Shown: positions 1-11,789, numbered from the stretch's first letter. The stretch: DNA of 64,000 nt from Trametes villosa (GCA_002964805.2 PUDQ02000001.1:6472001-6536000); one strand, 5' to 3'. Program-made: numbers and translations. The notes: a model not told the origin generated them from the sequence alone.

Positions 1-1123
1 AAACTCACCATCGCCATGCGCGGATGCCCAGCTTCCCCTCCATGCGTGAGAGGATACCGGCAGCCATGAGCTAGAGAAGCGCCATTGACGGCTCGGTTCA
101 GGAACGCGCGCTCGGTGTTTGAGAGAATTGTGCAACTTACACTCCCGAAGGCGTTCGAGATGAGGAGACCGCCATAGAGAATCGCGGAGCGGAAGGCAAG
201 CTCCTGTATCATAAGGCCGGTCAAACCACGCGCGAGAAAGGTAAGAGACAGCTGACGCGAACCTTGCGCGTATACCACCTTGATAAGAGGTATATCGACC
301 CGGGGTAGAAAGCCGCCTGCAGCGTCGTGAGCTAGAGTGACAGTCGTGGGGTAGGCGCCGTACCTCAGGCAGGCCCACGAAAACGCGAGCGGTCAGGATG
401 CCAGCGTAATTGTGTGCCACCTACAGTAGCATCAGACGAGCTGTAGACTCATGCCACTGGAAAGGTGTAGAACTCACCCCGGTGAGCGCACTGGTCATAC
501 CCCACAGCATCACACAGATTGGGATGTAATATGAGGGCCTGGAGAGCATAGTGTATGTTTAGTCCGCACCCTGGAGACACCGGGGAAAACAGGCTATAAT
601 ACCTCGTAATCCGATTGAGAATCTGGTTTTTCGTCACGATGGGCTGCGATACGAGCAGGAATGCAATGCTCACCATGTTTGAGGGTATCTGGGCTGGGAC
701 ATAGGACGCGTAGAGGATGGCCAGGATCGTCGAGTATTGTACGTCTGCACAGATGAATGAGACTACAGCCGCCTGCGAAGGCCGAAACGGCGCACCACTC
801 AGCCCTAGGTCCTGCTCGAGCCCCTTGAGGCGCGCCGCACTGACAGCAGTACGCTATACAGCCATTTGTGAGTGTTAGTGGCACATCCACCGACACATCA
901 CCAGCGGGCCCTCACTCACGTCGATATAGTTCATGATGAAGATGAGCACGATCGTGGGGAGCAGCCTCCAGTCGAGCATCCGCACCAGCTTGCGCTCCGC
1001 AGCCGCGCGCACCTCGAGGTTGAGTAGGTCGCCATCCTCGGACCGCTCGCTGTCGGATGCGGCTGCGGACGCGCGGCGCTCCACCTGCGTGATGGACACC
1101 TCGTCCTTCTCGTTCAGAGACAT
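1..1123 (-). CDS. MFS permease, Dal5/allantoate-permease type (partial, runs off left edge)
   Basis: The N-terminal half of a multi-exon major facilitator. Exon 1 starts at 1123 (MSLNEKDEVS) and carries the family signature LVRMLDWRLLPTIVLIFIMNYID, split here as LDWRLLPTI and MNYID. The donor follows at about 917. Later exons read RTAVSAARLKGLEQDLGLS, RPSYYIPICVMLWGMTSALT, ILTARVFVGLPE, AAFYPGSIYLLSRWYTRK, LISNAFGS and LSRMEGKLGIRAWRW. They match the anion:cation symporter branch (allantoate, nicotinate, vitamin uptake) in order, each bounded by GT..AG introns. After RAWRW the donor lies at the window edge, so the second half of the transporter is outside. Function in plasma-membrane uptake follows from the family; the substrate cannot be read. 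A TATA-like ttataag lies around 1201-1207. Confidence 0.85.
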
Positions 1124-1860
1124 GCTGGGCGAGCGAGCTGGGGTGAGAGGAAACAGGACGCGTCCTGCCAGGCACGCCCTGTGCCCCCAACGGACACAGG
1201 CTTATAAGGCGGACAGCGCGGTGTATACATATCTGCCCGCGGAGGACCGCCAGCCGCGCTTCTGCGTTGGAAAGCGGGGCAGGTGACCAGCTCTATCCAC
1301 GATGAAGTCAGTGGGCTGCCCTCGCTGTGGGGAGAACTCACGGCATCATCTGTCCAAGTTCGCCGGCTAGTGGCTTCTGGTGGGTGTCAGCTGAGGGCTT
1401 CTGCGGGCGCATGCAGTAGGTACGTTCTGGCGCTTCCCGATCTACGAGTTGCCGTTGAAGGCAGGCGTGACTGCATGGATGATGAAACCGGCTCTGCGGC
1501 TTAGGGTCTCTGCTTTCAAGTGTGACCGAGGATGACCGGGTTCACGAGGTCAGCAGAGGCCACTGAATTGGCGTCGTACCTGCAAAACAATTTGAAGGAA
1601 GAGAAGACGGCCCGGCATTGTAGCTTCGTCCAGTGGCACCAAGGCACCGTGGAGAATCCGACCTACCTCGCATGATTGGCTCACACCGGCTCCTCGCACG
1701 CTGCTAAGTTTGACCCCCACAAAAAGCGTTCATTACGTTACGGTCGTCGCACATATAATACATCGTGAGGTTCTCCCGAGCCGCGTTCAGGTCTTCGTCG
1801 TAAAATGGTCGTGTCGTTGTCTACTCGTCTCCGGGACGGTGACGGAGTCGTTGTCGTCGC
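1124..1860. other. intergenic DNA between MFS permease and GH18 gene
   Basis: About 740 bp that holds the 5' region of the left MFS gene and the 3' region of the GH18 gene, both transcribed leftwards. Several open frames exist but none shows splice structure or a recognisable domain. I see no repeat or RNA gene here. Confidence 0.4.
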
Positions 1861-3060
1861 TCAAGCGAAGGCAGAGCCCTTGGCGGCCTTGATCCAGGCG
1901 GAGTCGGCGTTGGGGAACTGGCACACCATGTCAGCATGGTACCAAATATCGCGGGAAGGAAGAAGCTGACCTGGAAGGCCATGACACCGCCGTTCCAGCC
2001 CTTAGCCTTAGCCTGGGCGACGCACGTGCCGAGCGTCGCCGGGTCGATGAAGCCGTTGGTGGCGTCGGAAGCACCGCCAGGCTTGCCAATGACGAGCTTG
2101 TTAAGGTCGACGCCGTTGTTGGCGATCTCGAACAGGGAGGAGCCGGGGAAGGGACCACCAGAGGCGTTGAGGAGCCCCTCACAATCGGTGTAAAGGCCCT
2201 CTGCGAACACAATCAGTCAGCTGCTCCCAGAATACCCGCCGGGATCGCGGTACTCACGGTTGTAGAACTGGATGTTGTACTAGAAAAGAGAAGATGCCAT
2301 CTCAGGTCAGCTGCCACGCGACGATCCGGAGGACAGATTTGCTTACCCAGTCAATCAGGGATCCGACGTTCTTGTGGATCGTGAGGTACGCGCCGGCGGC
2401 GAACTGCTGGTTCGGCGAGAGCCAAGGCGCGAGCGGGGCGTGCGTGAGGATGAACTGGCCCTGCGGCAGGGTCTGGCGGAGGGTCTGCGTGAAGGTGGTG
2501 ACCCACGCCTCGGCCGCGCCGTCGCCCTTGTTCATCGCGTCCAGGTCCTCGTAGTCGACGTCGATGCCGTCGAGCTGGTTCGTGACCACGAACTGCGCCA
2601 TGGTGTTGGCGGTGCTGACGGGGTCGGCGCCGGCGGTGGTCGGCTTGTCGGTCTCGCCGAAGGCGGAGGCGACGATGTTGATGCCGGCCGCAGCGTACTC
2701 GGCCTTCTTGGCGGCACGAGCGTCGGCGGGGAGCTGAGCGTAGGCCAGCGCCTGGTCGAAGGGGCCGTTGAGGGTAAGGAATGAGAGGGCGACGACGTTC
2801 CAGCCCTACAAGAGTGTAGCGTCAGTACACAAGGTGCGTGCAAGGTAGCACAAGTAAGTACTCACCGCCAGTTGGTCAGCGGGAGGAAGGACTCCGGCGA
2901 TAAACCTGTCGGAGTAGACGACGAATGCCGGGGTCGGTGCGGTAGCGCGCGACACCAACGGCGTGGCGTTGTTGTTGATAGGAACAGCGAGGACGCTGCT
3001 CACGGACGCCAGCGCCAGCGCGGCAGAGACGGAAGAGATCATGCGGGTGAGGGAGAACAT
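1861..3060 (-). CDS. secreted glycoside hydrolase family 18 protein (chitinase / ENGase-like)
   Basis: Start at 3060 (MFSLTRMISSVSAALALAS) gives a signal peptide ending near SSVLAVP; a second Met six residues in could also serve. The first intron follows ADQLA (donor near 2866). The next exon opens GWNVVALSFLTLNGPF and contains DGIDVDYED, the GH18 motif DGxDxDxE with the catalytic acid Glu present. A later intron lies after IDWYNIQFY/REYRD-type sequence, and a last short intron after VMAFQ leads to FPNADSAWIKAAKGSAFA and stop at 1861. Total length is about 350 residues, normal for a single-domain GH18. No chitin-binding module is visible. Likely hydrolyses chitin-type or N-glycan core beta-1,4-GlcNAc linkages outside the cell; endo-beta-N-acetylglucosaminidase activity is as possible as chitinase. 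Confidence 0.85.
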
Positions 3061-3190
3061 GGCTGGGTCGTGACAAAAAGAAGCGCGAATGTATGAAAAG
3101 CCGGCTAGCGGACTTGAGAATGTGCGAACGAAAGTAAGTAAAGAACCGTGGAAGGAATGGGGGGTGAGGTTTGAAGACGTTGCTGCATGC

Positions 3191-3198
3191 CTTTTATA
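3191..3198 (-). promoter_or_regulatory. TATA box of the GH18 gene
   Basis: The reverse complement reads TATAAAAG, 131 bp upstream of the chosen ATG. Position and sequence fit a fungal core promoter. Confidence 0.6.
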
Positions 3199-3749
3199 CT
3201 GGTCTGGATGAGCATGGCCAGGCGAGAGGGCGGTCTGACGAGCGCTTCCTGAATCCGCGGACCCCGCATCACGGTAAGGAGGCTGTATGAGACTCTGATT
3301 GATGCAGTACGGGCCGCCGTAAAACGATGGCGAGAGGGAGGGCCAAGGCGCATGTCGGCATGGTCGAAGAGTTACCATCTCGTGGCAAGTCTTGGCCGCG
3401 GCGAAAGAGCTGCGTGCGTGATCATTACAAGCATCTCATCAGCGTCTGGATGGTCGAACACCGGAGGTAAGCGCGACGCTCTGTACGACTCTGGTCCCGG
3501 TGCTTACCAAGATGAGGTTCGAATAGGCTACGTGCCGCATTCAACCGTCTCCAATGACTAGGAGCTGCATTGTGAGTGAAAGCCCTCTAGAGTCGTGAGC
3601 GATGCACAGTCGTAGCCTTGCGAACCAACGATGAAGCCGCCGGGCGAGACTCAATAGGCCCAGTGTTCCGTCCGTTACCTCCGTGATGCATCAGGAACGC
3701 GGCATATGCTGATCCAGACAGTGCAAGGTGAATGGTGCGATGCCGGCCA

Positions 3750-3950
3750 GGCTGTGCGTGTTGCAAGAGGTGAAGAAACAATCTGCAGAGCGCCCGGCGC
3801 CCAGCGTCGACTTGATGAGGCCCACGTGGCTCCCTAAGCTTAGCCGCCGAAGAACTGGTGGGCAATGGGACTGCAATGGGCATGCTTCGGAGGAGGCAGC
3901 CCGCCATGTACTTACCATAGGACAATTGAGCGGTATGTGCCTGGCTTGAG
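3750..3950. repeat. diverged duplicate of 5842-6035
   Basis: Both copies share blocks in the same order: gcgtgttgcaagaggtg / gcgtgttgcgagaggtg, then aaacaa.ctgcagagcgcccg, then cacgtggctc, then a weaker tail around gagcggta. Each copy lies just 3' of FunK1 sequence on the same strand. This suggests that a unit of FunK1 gene plus 3' flank was duplicated in tandem before one copy decayed. Confidence 0.55.
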
Positions 3951-4486
3951 AGGCTGGCGACATATCTTCTTGCATAGGACAAGTCGAACAGGAGTGTACA
4001 TGATGCGCTGCCCAGTGGGGTGTGGCAGAGTCGACGAGTGAGGACTCGTAAGTCGACCAGTCGAAAGGACTCGGCGAGGCCCTTGTGATCCCTGTTGGCG
4101 TTGATGGCTGACCGGCGGCGAAACTTGCGGCTTGGAAAGCAACGCCTTTGTACAGGGGTGCGCAGGCGCGGTGGGAAGCGCCGACAGGGACGCGCTCGCT
4201 GAGCGGGGCTGATGCACACAAGAAGCTGGCGCCAGTGACTGGCAGCGATTATCCTGCGACGAACCAACGTCAATAATTGCACCGGTGTCATTGAGATAGG
4301 ATAGATGCAGGCGAAAGGCCGTAGCGTACCAACGGTGGTGATGGGCCGAGATCCTTGGTCGCGCCGCCTTCGTCGGATGCTCAAACTCCTCGGCGTAGTT
4401 GTTGCGCGCTCGCGAGCCTTCGTCGGCCTGATGGCCCCGAGGGGAGTGTTACGATACAACTCGTCGAGGCCATCCTAACCGCCGAG

Positions 4487-4990
4487 CTAGGGGGCAGAAG
4501 TGGGAAGGACTGGCGCAGCAACGCCAGCGGCTACGGAGTCGGTGGAGGGATCGTATCCGCGCTCCGGCTGCTTGTCCTCGCCCTTGTCGGACTTGTCGCG
4601 GCCACTGCACTGGAACCTCCCAGGACCATGGCGGTCCTCCCTGCCGGCAGCTTTGAGTTGTGCCAGGAAAGCATCATAGCTGTCAAGGCGCGCGGCTCGC
4701 TGCATCGTCGTCTCCTCGTCATACGCCGGTTCCGTGCGTCGACCTAGTTGCAGGTCCTCAAGCGCTTTTGATAGCTGTCTTGTCCTCATCGTCTGAATCG
4801 GATTCGTGCAACGCGTTCGGTGTCGGCGGTCGGGAAGCGGCCTCGATCTCCTCTGGCGGAAGCACTAGAGCGAAGTCTTGAGGACGCCTCGCCTCGTGGT
4901 TTTGCACGCGGTAGTATGCGGAGAACCAGGAGAGTAGGTCGCCGATGAGCCCGTCTATAGGATGGGCGCGAGAGCCTGAGAGAGTCGGTC
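4487..4990 (-). pseudogene. FunK1 kinase relic, C-terminal part
   Basis: On the minus strand AHPIDGLIGDLLSWFSAYY (near 4980-4920) aligns with APHPIQELLDKVLAWFAAYY of the intact FunK1 gene at 6412-8913. Further on, DKGEDKQPERGYDPS (near 4590-4540) aligns with DKTDDKRPERGYNPRDD near its C-terminus. The two blocks are in different frames, and the kinase core with its HRD motif is missing. At about 5200-5545 a minus-strand stretch (RIVLLKQDLVMAKMRFERS, then ARRDLLYRKKEMRRAKTHF in a shifted frame) also looks like old coding sequence. I do not recognise it as FunK1. Confidence 0.7.
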
Positions 4991-5841
4991 CCGATCAGAG
5001 GAGCGCGAACTCAAGACAGCTGGCTACTGGCACGTTGAACCCCTACACGTTGAGGTCGATATAGTCGAGCTTTTGAGCACGCCTCGAACGGAGAGCCCTG
5101 TCGTACCTCAGTTTCCGAAGTACGCCGTGGCGAGTTTAAAGTCCACGCGCTGTTGTCGCTCGTTAGTACACGATAGCCGTAAGCCACATCGAGAGGTGCA
5201 TACCATAGTGATACTTCCCGAATTTGACCTACGCCTCCGTGAGCTGAGAGTCATAGTTTGCGACGGCAGCAAAGTGGGTCTTTGCCCGTCTCATTTCTTT
5301 CTTGCGGTAGAGCAGGTCCCGGCGCGCCGCGCCAGACGATGCCCAGCCCGTTGTAGCTGTCCTTGTCGCCGTACTCGGCACTGCGCTCGAACCGCATCTT
5401 CGCCATCACGAGATCCTGCTTCAAGAGGACGATCCTTCGAGAGATCCGGCTGCGCACGCTGCATAGCGGACCGAGGCGTGGCGCTCGTCCTTTGGGGGGA
5501 TGTGCGGCTGCCGACGTATGTTTGCGAAGTCGCGCTACCAAACCTGCCGTGCGATTCGCAGGAAGTAGTGACGCGCGCGGTGGAAGTTTTAGCAGAATCG
5601 CTTTTGCGCCGTCGCGATGCCGCCAGACGCGACGTAGCTCCTGCCTTGCCTGAACATCTCGCCCAGGGCTGCCCAGGGGGCTGGGGAAGTCAATCTCACC
5701 GCGGTCTGCGGTCGACTGCTATCTGCAGTTTAGCTTCGTGGCAGGCTAAGACGCTCTAGAGACTTACCCAATAGCATCCTACTGGGTCTTCTCATATCGC
5801 CGGCTGCACGCGCGTGGACACACTGAGGGTGTTCTACCAGC

Positions 5842-6035
5842 CAGGTGGTGCGTGTTGCGAGAGGTGTAGAAACAACCTGCAGAGCGCCCGTCCAGCTGCT
5901 AGACGAGGACCACGTGGCTCATAAATAGTCCCTGACAGTGAAGAAGTACTATAGCGACTAGACACGCGTACGCTGCGAAGAGGCAGTCTATAATGCTTAG
6001 ACTGCGTCATGAAGGGCGAATACAGAGCGGTAAGT
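5842..6035. repeat. diverged duplicate of 3750-3950
   Basis: Partner of the segment at 3750-3950, 3' of the intact FunK1 gene. The rest of 5760-6411 shows no gene; a G-rich run (gaccgggggggg) occurs near 6235. Confidence 0.5.
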
Positions 6036-6411
6036 TCAGGGGAGGGCTGTACGTAACGTGATATTCAACAAACTTAGGCCGGCGCTGTGAGGCTGTACAT
6101 GCAGATACTAGGGACAGGAGAGAGACGGGACGGGATGGGTGTGTAGTAGATGTGGTTGATTAAGGGGACGGAGTGGTATAGTATACAAGGCGGATGAGAG
6201 CGGGAGCGAGAGTGCTGACAGCCGCGATAAGACCGGGGGGGGCAAGATGGCGCCGTCGCGGAGACGCACTAGATCGCGCAACTACCGCGGCAGATATCCA
6301 CGGATGGCTCAAGGGGACGGACGAAAGAAAGAAAACGGCTTGAGGATATAGACGAGAGTCGACGCGAGGAGATAGGATGAGGAATGGAGATTGGAGGAAG
6401 CTGGTAATCGA

Positions 6412-8913
6412 CTACTCCGAGTCCGTGTCGGCCGTGCGCCGGTGCTTGGGCGTTGAGGGACGTTCGGGGTCCTCGATGGCGTCAGCAAGACGCTTGCTGA
6501 CCTGCGCGGCGACGGCCGCCTTGAGGTCCTCCTCCGTCGGACCGTCTGCCGTGGAGATGCGCTCCATGTCGTCGCGAGGGTTGTAGCCCCTCTCGGGGCG
6601 CTTGTCGTCTGTCTTGTCGTCCTCTGGCCAGTCTTTCTTCTCGAGGAACTCTTGGAAGAGCTTGACCATCTCGAGGTGGTTCTGGAGATTGGCCGCTTCC
6701 TTCTCGTCCGCTTCGGGGTCTCTGGGCTGCGGTGTGGGCGGTGACGCTGGATCTGAAGGCTTGGCTGCGGATTGAGCCTCCGCAAACAGTTCAGCGAGAT
6801 TGACCCGACTGGCCATCGAGTGCACGGCTTGAACCGGGCGGAAGGCGCGGTTGCGGGTCAGAGGCTTCTTGGAGCTCTCTTCGTCGGCCTTCCTGATCGT
6901 GGCGTAGTATGCTGCGAACCACGCGAGCACCTTGTCGAGAAGCTCCTGGATGGGGTGCGGCGCAGCGGATTCCGCGGACCAGTAGAACAGAAGTGGGATG
7001 TTGTGCCCCTTCTGCCGAAAAGCCAGCTTCCCGGTTTCCATGGTGTTCATCTTCAACGGCCCGCATTCGTACCCCGCGGGGGTGGCGTGACAGTCGTCGA
7101 AGTAGTTGTAGAGAAGTCTCCCTACGTCTTCCTTGGCACAGTTGTGAGGCAGGAACCGTATCGCCATGAATATCAGAACGTGGATGACGGACTCCAGTTC
7201 ATCTTGAACGACGATCTCCTTCTTGGGGTGGTTCAGCGCATCCGCCGAAAGGAACTGCCAAGTCCCCTGTGAAGTAGTGAGCCTCGGCAGACGCGTAAAA
7301 GATATCGGAGTACTCACCGTTCTGTCGGGTTGACGTGCCTTCGGCGACTTGCCCTTGGTATTCTTCGCAAGCTCCCAGTCGTTGAGCATTCCACCCCAAG
7401 TGCCGTCCGCCTGGGGATAGAGGAGGATGTTCCCCGCGCTGATATCGCGGTGGATGAGGCTGAGTTTGTAGTACGCCTGAGCATGAGCTGTCACAAAACA
7501 TCAGACTCGTGTGGAAGGCGCGAGTGGCCTAAGCTCACCTAACAAGCAGCAGCAGAGAGCCGAGACCAGCTGTGAAGCGTTCTCGAACTCTTTCAATGGC
7601 TTTCCCACCTCTTTGACGACAAGGCGGTAGTGAGAGTGCGGCTTGAGCGGGTACGGAGCATCCGCCTTGAGATTGGGATGGTACTTGCGCCAGAGGGCCT
7701 CGGACGTCGTATGTTGGTCGAGGTCGCCGTGGTAGAGGACGGTGGGGACGTAGGCGACGTTGTTGGCATTGAGCGTCTCGAGTACGGCGCCCTCCTTCTG
7801 GATCTCTTCGTGGACGACTCGCCACGAATCCTTCAGATAGACGAGGGGCTTCTGGCAGTCGTCCGCGTCAAGAGCCACATACCCGCGCGTGCCGCGACCG
7901 GCGAGACCCGACGCCACAAAGTGAGGCTTTCCAACGAAGAACCTCTTGCTCTCTTTCGTCCGTTCGTCCTTGAACTTGAGGATCCACCACGGGTACTTTT
8001 CGTCCAGAGAAGTCTCGTAGAGCTTGCGGACGTAGTCGTCAGGCGCGGTCTCGAGCTTCGCCCGCATCTTCTGCGCGTCCTCGGAGTCGTGGGGAACCCT
8101 CTCCGCCGTGGGGTCCTGTCCTTGGTCCTTTGAGCTCAGTCGAGCAAATCGCCAAAAGAATTCGATAAGAGGTGCCGCCGAAGTCTTGTAGTTGAATTTC
8201 GTCGTGACGAAGACACCCGAGCGGTCGATGCGAGCGATGCGAGCGTCCTCGTCAATGATGAAGACCATGAAGAGGAAGGCGAGGTGTTGGTGTTCGAACA
8301 CGGACTGCGCATAAGCGAGGATCTGGCCGAGCGCGTCCTTCTTGCTCAACGCGCTGGGCTGGCCGTCAGGCTTCGAGTCGTCGAAGGGGTCCTTGTTAGA
8401 GGTAGATTTGACTTCGATGGGGACGGAGATCCTCGACCAGTCGACCGCGCGTGAGCTAGGCTTGCCGGTAGCTGGATCGAGCTCCAGCGGCGGTACATGA
8501 GCTGTTGGGTACAAACCGCAGTCGACGGCCTGCACCCTGTCCGAAGCTTTGTCACCCTTGTAAGGCGTCGGGACGAAAGTATAGCCAGGACAGAGATTGG
8601 CCGCGGCGTTCAATGCATCCATCTATCAGAGTTGTCAGTAGTGGTAGCGACACGGAGCAGGTGTACTCACCATAGGGTCATACATCAGGGTCTCCTTCGT
8701 CTGGTGGGCGAGTGAACTCAGGGCAGAGTTGAGAGACGATGGACAGGCTTCCTGCGCAGGCTTCCGAACGAACTCCTGCAAGAAGTCCTCGGGAGACATC
8801 AAGGTAGTCTTGCCGTCCATGGCCACACGAAGCTCCCGTCGATGAACGGTCCGATTGTAGGTGTGTGTGGAGTAGGCCCCTGAAATCGGGAAGCTTCTTA
8901 GCGGAGAGGCCAT
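6412..8913 (-). CDS. FunK1-type fungal protein kinase
   Basis: Four exons. Exon 1 from 8913 contains MSPEDFLQEFV and ends MYDPM. Exon 2 (from 8622) carries VDWSRISVPIEVKST, the RGTRGYVAL stretch followed by LVYLKDSWR, whose Lys takes the place of the beta-3 lysine, and ends CCCLL near 7543. Exon 3 has the catalytic loop IHRDISAGNILLY, then LNDWELAK where other kinases have DFG. Exon 4 opens GTWQFLSADAL (activation segment and P+1), continues to an acidic, Pro-rich tail and stops at 6412. All catalytic-loop residues (His, Asp, Asn) are present, and all introns are short with GT..AG ends. FunK1 kinases are an expanded, mostly uncharacterised Agaricomycete family; no substrate can be inferred. 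Length of about 760 residues is normal for the family. Confidence 0.9.
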
Positions 8914-8977
8914 GACGAGAACGAGGGGCGAGGGAAGAGCGAAGGTGCTTACTAGGAGATTCTGTCAGAGCAGCGGG

Positions 8978-8984
8978 TTTTATA
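8978..8984 (-). promoter_or_regulatory. TATA box of the FunK1 gene
   Basis: The reverse complement reads TATAAAA, 65 bp upstream of the ATG at 8913. This supports that start. Confidence 0.65.
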
Positions 8985-9744
8985 CGTCGACCGCGTTAGC
9001 CACGGACGAACCGCCTCGATTGGCTGAATAGAGACCACAATGGATGCGAGGATGAGATCGGCTGGCTAAGTCCCAGCTCCGCGCAATGCCGATGACGGAA
9101 GATGCTGGTGGCTAAGATGAAGTTGCCAAGCGCCTGAACGGTCCCTGGCTAACTTGCTGTGATGTGTGACGTGACACGCGTACCGAGGGCGCACAGGGAC
9201 AATGGCGCGGCACAAGCCGCAGATCTATGACATCTTCTCCCGACAAAGGAGATTGTTGTCAACCCTCTGGCTAATACTGTGACGGCCCGCAAGCCACTCA
9301 CCGCAGTACGACTAGTAGACTCGCACCTGAGTGGCGGCTGAGTACTGCACTGGCCGTGCACTCTGTGAGCTGCTTACCCTAAGTTCGGGGGCGCACTTAC
9401 AGATCAATTCGATGTCGGTCAGGGGGGTGGGCACAATAGGACAGAGCACACGATCGAGGGTGGCCTGACTCGGCTGCTCACTGTGGGCGTTCGTAAACCA
9501 AAGCACCCTTCAAGTTTCAGTATGGGCACCACAGTACACGTACGCCATTCATAGTACACACCTGCTCCGCCTCAGACCAATCAACCAAGTTCCTACCTAG
9601 AGGTTGCGGCGCCGGTCCCTACGAAAATCGCGAGGACCTGACTCGCCCCATGAGCGCGTAGCGAGATGTTCGGATTGCACCGCCACCATGGCTCACTTGA
9701 GCGTCTAGATCTTAGACTCGTCAGACTCCGTATACTATCCGGCG

Positions 9745-10716
9745 AGCATCATATGAGGGGCACCCGCGGACAAAAGTCCTTCCCACTTCACGAAGGCACG
9801 ATCATTAGTTTGGAGCAGCGGAAATAAGGTTCATTTCACAAGTTGGATTTCGGAGTTTGATTTCAGTTCACGGTTTCAACTTCGGGTTTCGATTTCGGAC
9901 AACGGGCCTTATGTCCGATGGGCGCTTGCTCGCCTCTCCTGCCTGCCGTCTGCCAGAAGACGGTCGCTCAGGGAACTTGCAGTGAACATGCGCGGGCTGA
10001 CGCTCGTGTAGAGTTAATAGAAGGCATATAGTGAGAGCGTTTGATATGATTAAGTGGGTTTTTAGGATGTTCATATACTCACTAGCTCTCCTCGACGCTC
10101 GACGGCCTCAAGTTCTTCAATATACCTTCTTTATCAGACGTAGTGCGCGACACCTTCTATCAGCGCGCAAGCGCAGTACCACGTTAGAACTTACGACGCG
10201 CGACGACGCGCGAGCTGCTCGAACCTACTAATGTATCTGTTCAGGCCCTCTTTTCCTTATAATAATTCTAGTGCGAATTGTTAACGAGGCCATAGCAAGT
10301 AGGGGTTTGAGACCCACCCACTGAGACGGCCCCTAAAGTGTGCCGCATTGCACGCTCACTATAGGCAAGCGTCAGGGGAGTTCTCGTTAACGAGCATAAA
10401 AGCATGGACTGATTATGAGCGCCCAGCGTGGAATATGCAGATCTCCGCACTTTCCGGGGCTATAAGTAGTCTCATCGGGCCTGACAGGCTACAGCTTATG
10501 CAATATTTTAGGGGTCCTGCAGGGCCAAAGGTACATATGAGGTTAGGACAGCGCAGAAATACTCCATGTGAGCGCGAAGCAGGATCTCGGACGTGCAGAA
10601 GTTCCCCAAAGGACCCTCCCAAACTGAAGTTGGCGGGTCCCGAAATCGAACTCCAGAAACGAAATGTTTTGTCCGCGCCGAATATTTTTGTCCGCGGGAT
10701 CCCCTCATAGCATCAA
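9745..10716. mobile_element. non-autonomous DNA transposon with terminal inverted repeats
   Basis: The left end TATGAGGGG, then caccCGCGGACAAAA (9752-9775), is matched in inverse orientation by the right end tttttgtccgcgggatcccctcata (10685-10709). The ends are flanked by agcatcat (9745-9752) and agcatcaa (10709-10716), an 8-bp target-site duplication with one mismatch, or 7 bp if the terminal T/A is counted with the element. The interior is about 0.95 kb with no transposase; the only sizeable frame (120 codons ending at the right end) resembles nothing I know. An 8-bp duplication is typical of hAT and of the KDZ elements common in mushrooms, but I cannot assign the superfamily. A third copy of the end lies near 36130. 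Confidence 0.65.
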
Positions 10717-11045
10717 GAACACAGTAGGATTAAGTATTATATGCTTGTCGCTTCACTTGATCTTAGCCACCACCACCAGGTGGGTTGGCTTACCGACACT
10801 AGGTCCGAATTTGATCCAAAAGTACAATATGCTTCTAACTCCGCTTCTTTGTCCCATCTTCGAGTTCACCGCGGCACGTTCAGCCTACATCATCGAGTCG
10901 TCCGGTGTGGCTACTGCCTGCGAACGCAGAAGTGCAAAGCATTCACTCCGGGCCGCAGATTACGCTACGCAGTACGTGTCCTCTACAGTCCATGCTTCGT
11001 GAATTTGCCGCTAGAAAACAGTTTCCTCACAGGGGCCCAGTCGGC

Positions 11046-11622
11046 GACGCTCTCCGAAACCCGCATCCCTTCCCACCGCAAAGAACTCCGACTGCCCATG
11101 GACTAGGATGATCCTCATTTCTCCGGAAGACTTTTTAGAAGAGTTTGTCCCAAAGGCGCAAGTACCTCTCCCGCCGGAACTAGCCACGTCGCTAGCCTCA
11201 TTTGAGATAACCGGCAACGCGGTGTCCATGTATGATCCTATGGTAAGCACCTTACCACGCTGCAGCACCTTCTCGCTGCTACGACTGACGACGTTAAACA
11301 GATGGCGGTGCTGAACGGCTTCGATGCGGACTCAAGCAAGCCGAAACTTTGTCCCGAATTCACCTTCGTCGCCACTCCTATCAAGGGAGACCAGGCGGAG
11401 TCCGGGTCGCAGCGAGCCGTCCACTACGGCTTGTACCCCTCCGCTGTTGCGCCGCAGACCACTTACGACGACGACGGGAACGCAAGCAAGCCTGTGGGCA
11501 ACTGGTCCCGCATCCAGGTGCCGATTGTGGCCAAGTCCAAGTCAGATCAGGACCCCTTCGACAACAGCAAACCCGACCGGAGGGCAACCAGCAACGAGCG
11601 GAGAGAGTCGCTCTATCTATGA
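11046..11622 (+). pseudogene. FunK1 kinase relic, N-terminal part
   Basis: The sequence HRKELRLPMD then, in a shifted frame, MILISPEDFLEEFVPK aligns with HRRELRVAMDGKTTLMSPEDFLQEFVRK of the gene at 6412-8913. The intron after MYDPM is kept at the same place, and the next exon starts MAVLNGFDADSS. Homology continues through LCPEFTFVATPIKGD and NWSRIQVPIVAKSKSDQDPF and is lost at about 11590, just before a stop. A frame change with TAG separates the first two blocks. The kinase domain is absent. It is on the opposite strand to the intact gene. Confidence 0.8.
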
Positions 11623-11789
11623 GGGACGCCCGTGGACATAAACTTTTTTGCACTTGGGCTGAGTAATCTTGGATTTGGAATGCTGAGACTCAGGTTCGAA
11701 CGCGCGACTTGGCCTTCAAGCACGAGAAACTTCGGTTTGCACCGAGTGATGTTGGATTTGGAGCGCTGACTTGCGGGTTCGAACCCCCG

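Larger units (their letters stand above)
3061..4480. other. upstream region of GH18 gene and decayed intergenic DNA
   Basis: Beyond the GH18 promoter there is no gene I can support. A 290-codon open frame on the minus strand (3587-4459) is arginine- and serine-rich throughout, has no domain or splice structure and is probably chance. The part around 3750-3950 is similar to 5842-6035 (see the repeat entry). Confidence 0.4.

Noticed and set aside
3587..4459. 290-codon open frame on the minus strand
   Set aside because: Composition is Arg/Ser/Leu throughout, there is no domain or intron, and part overlaps the duplicated 3' flank of FunK1.
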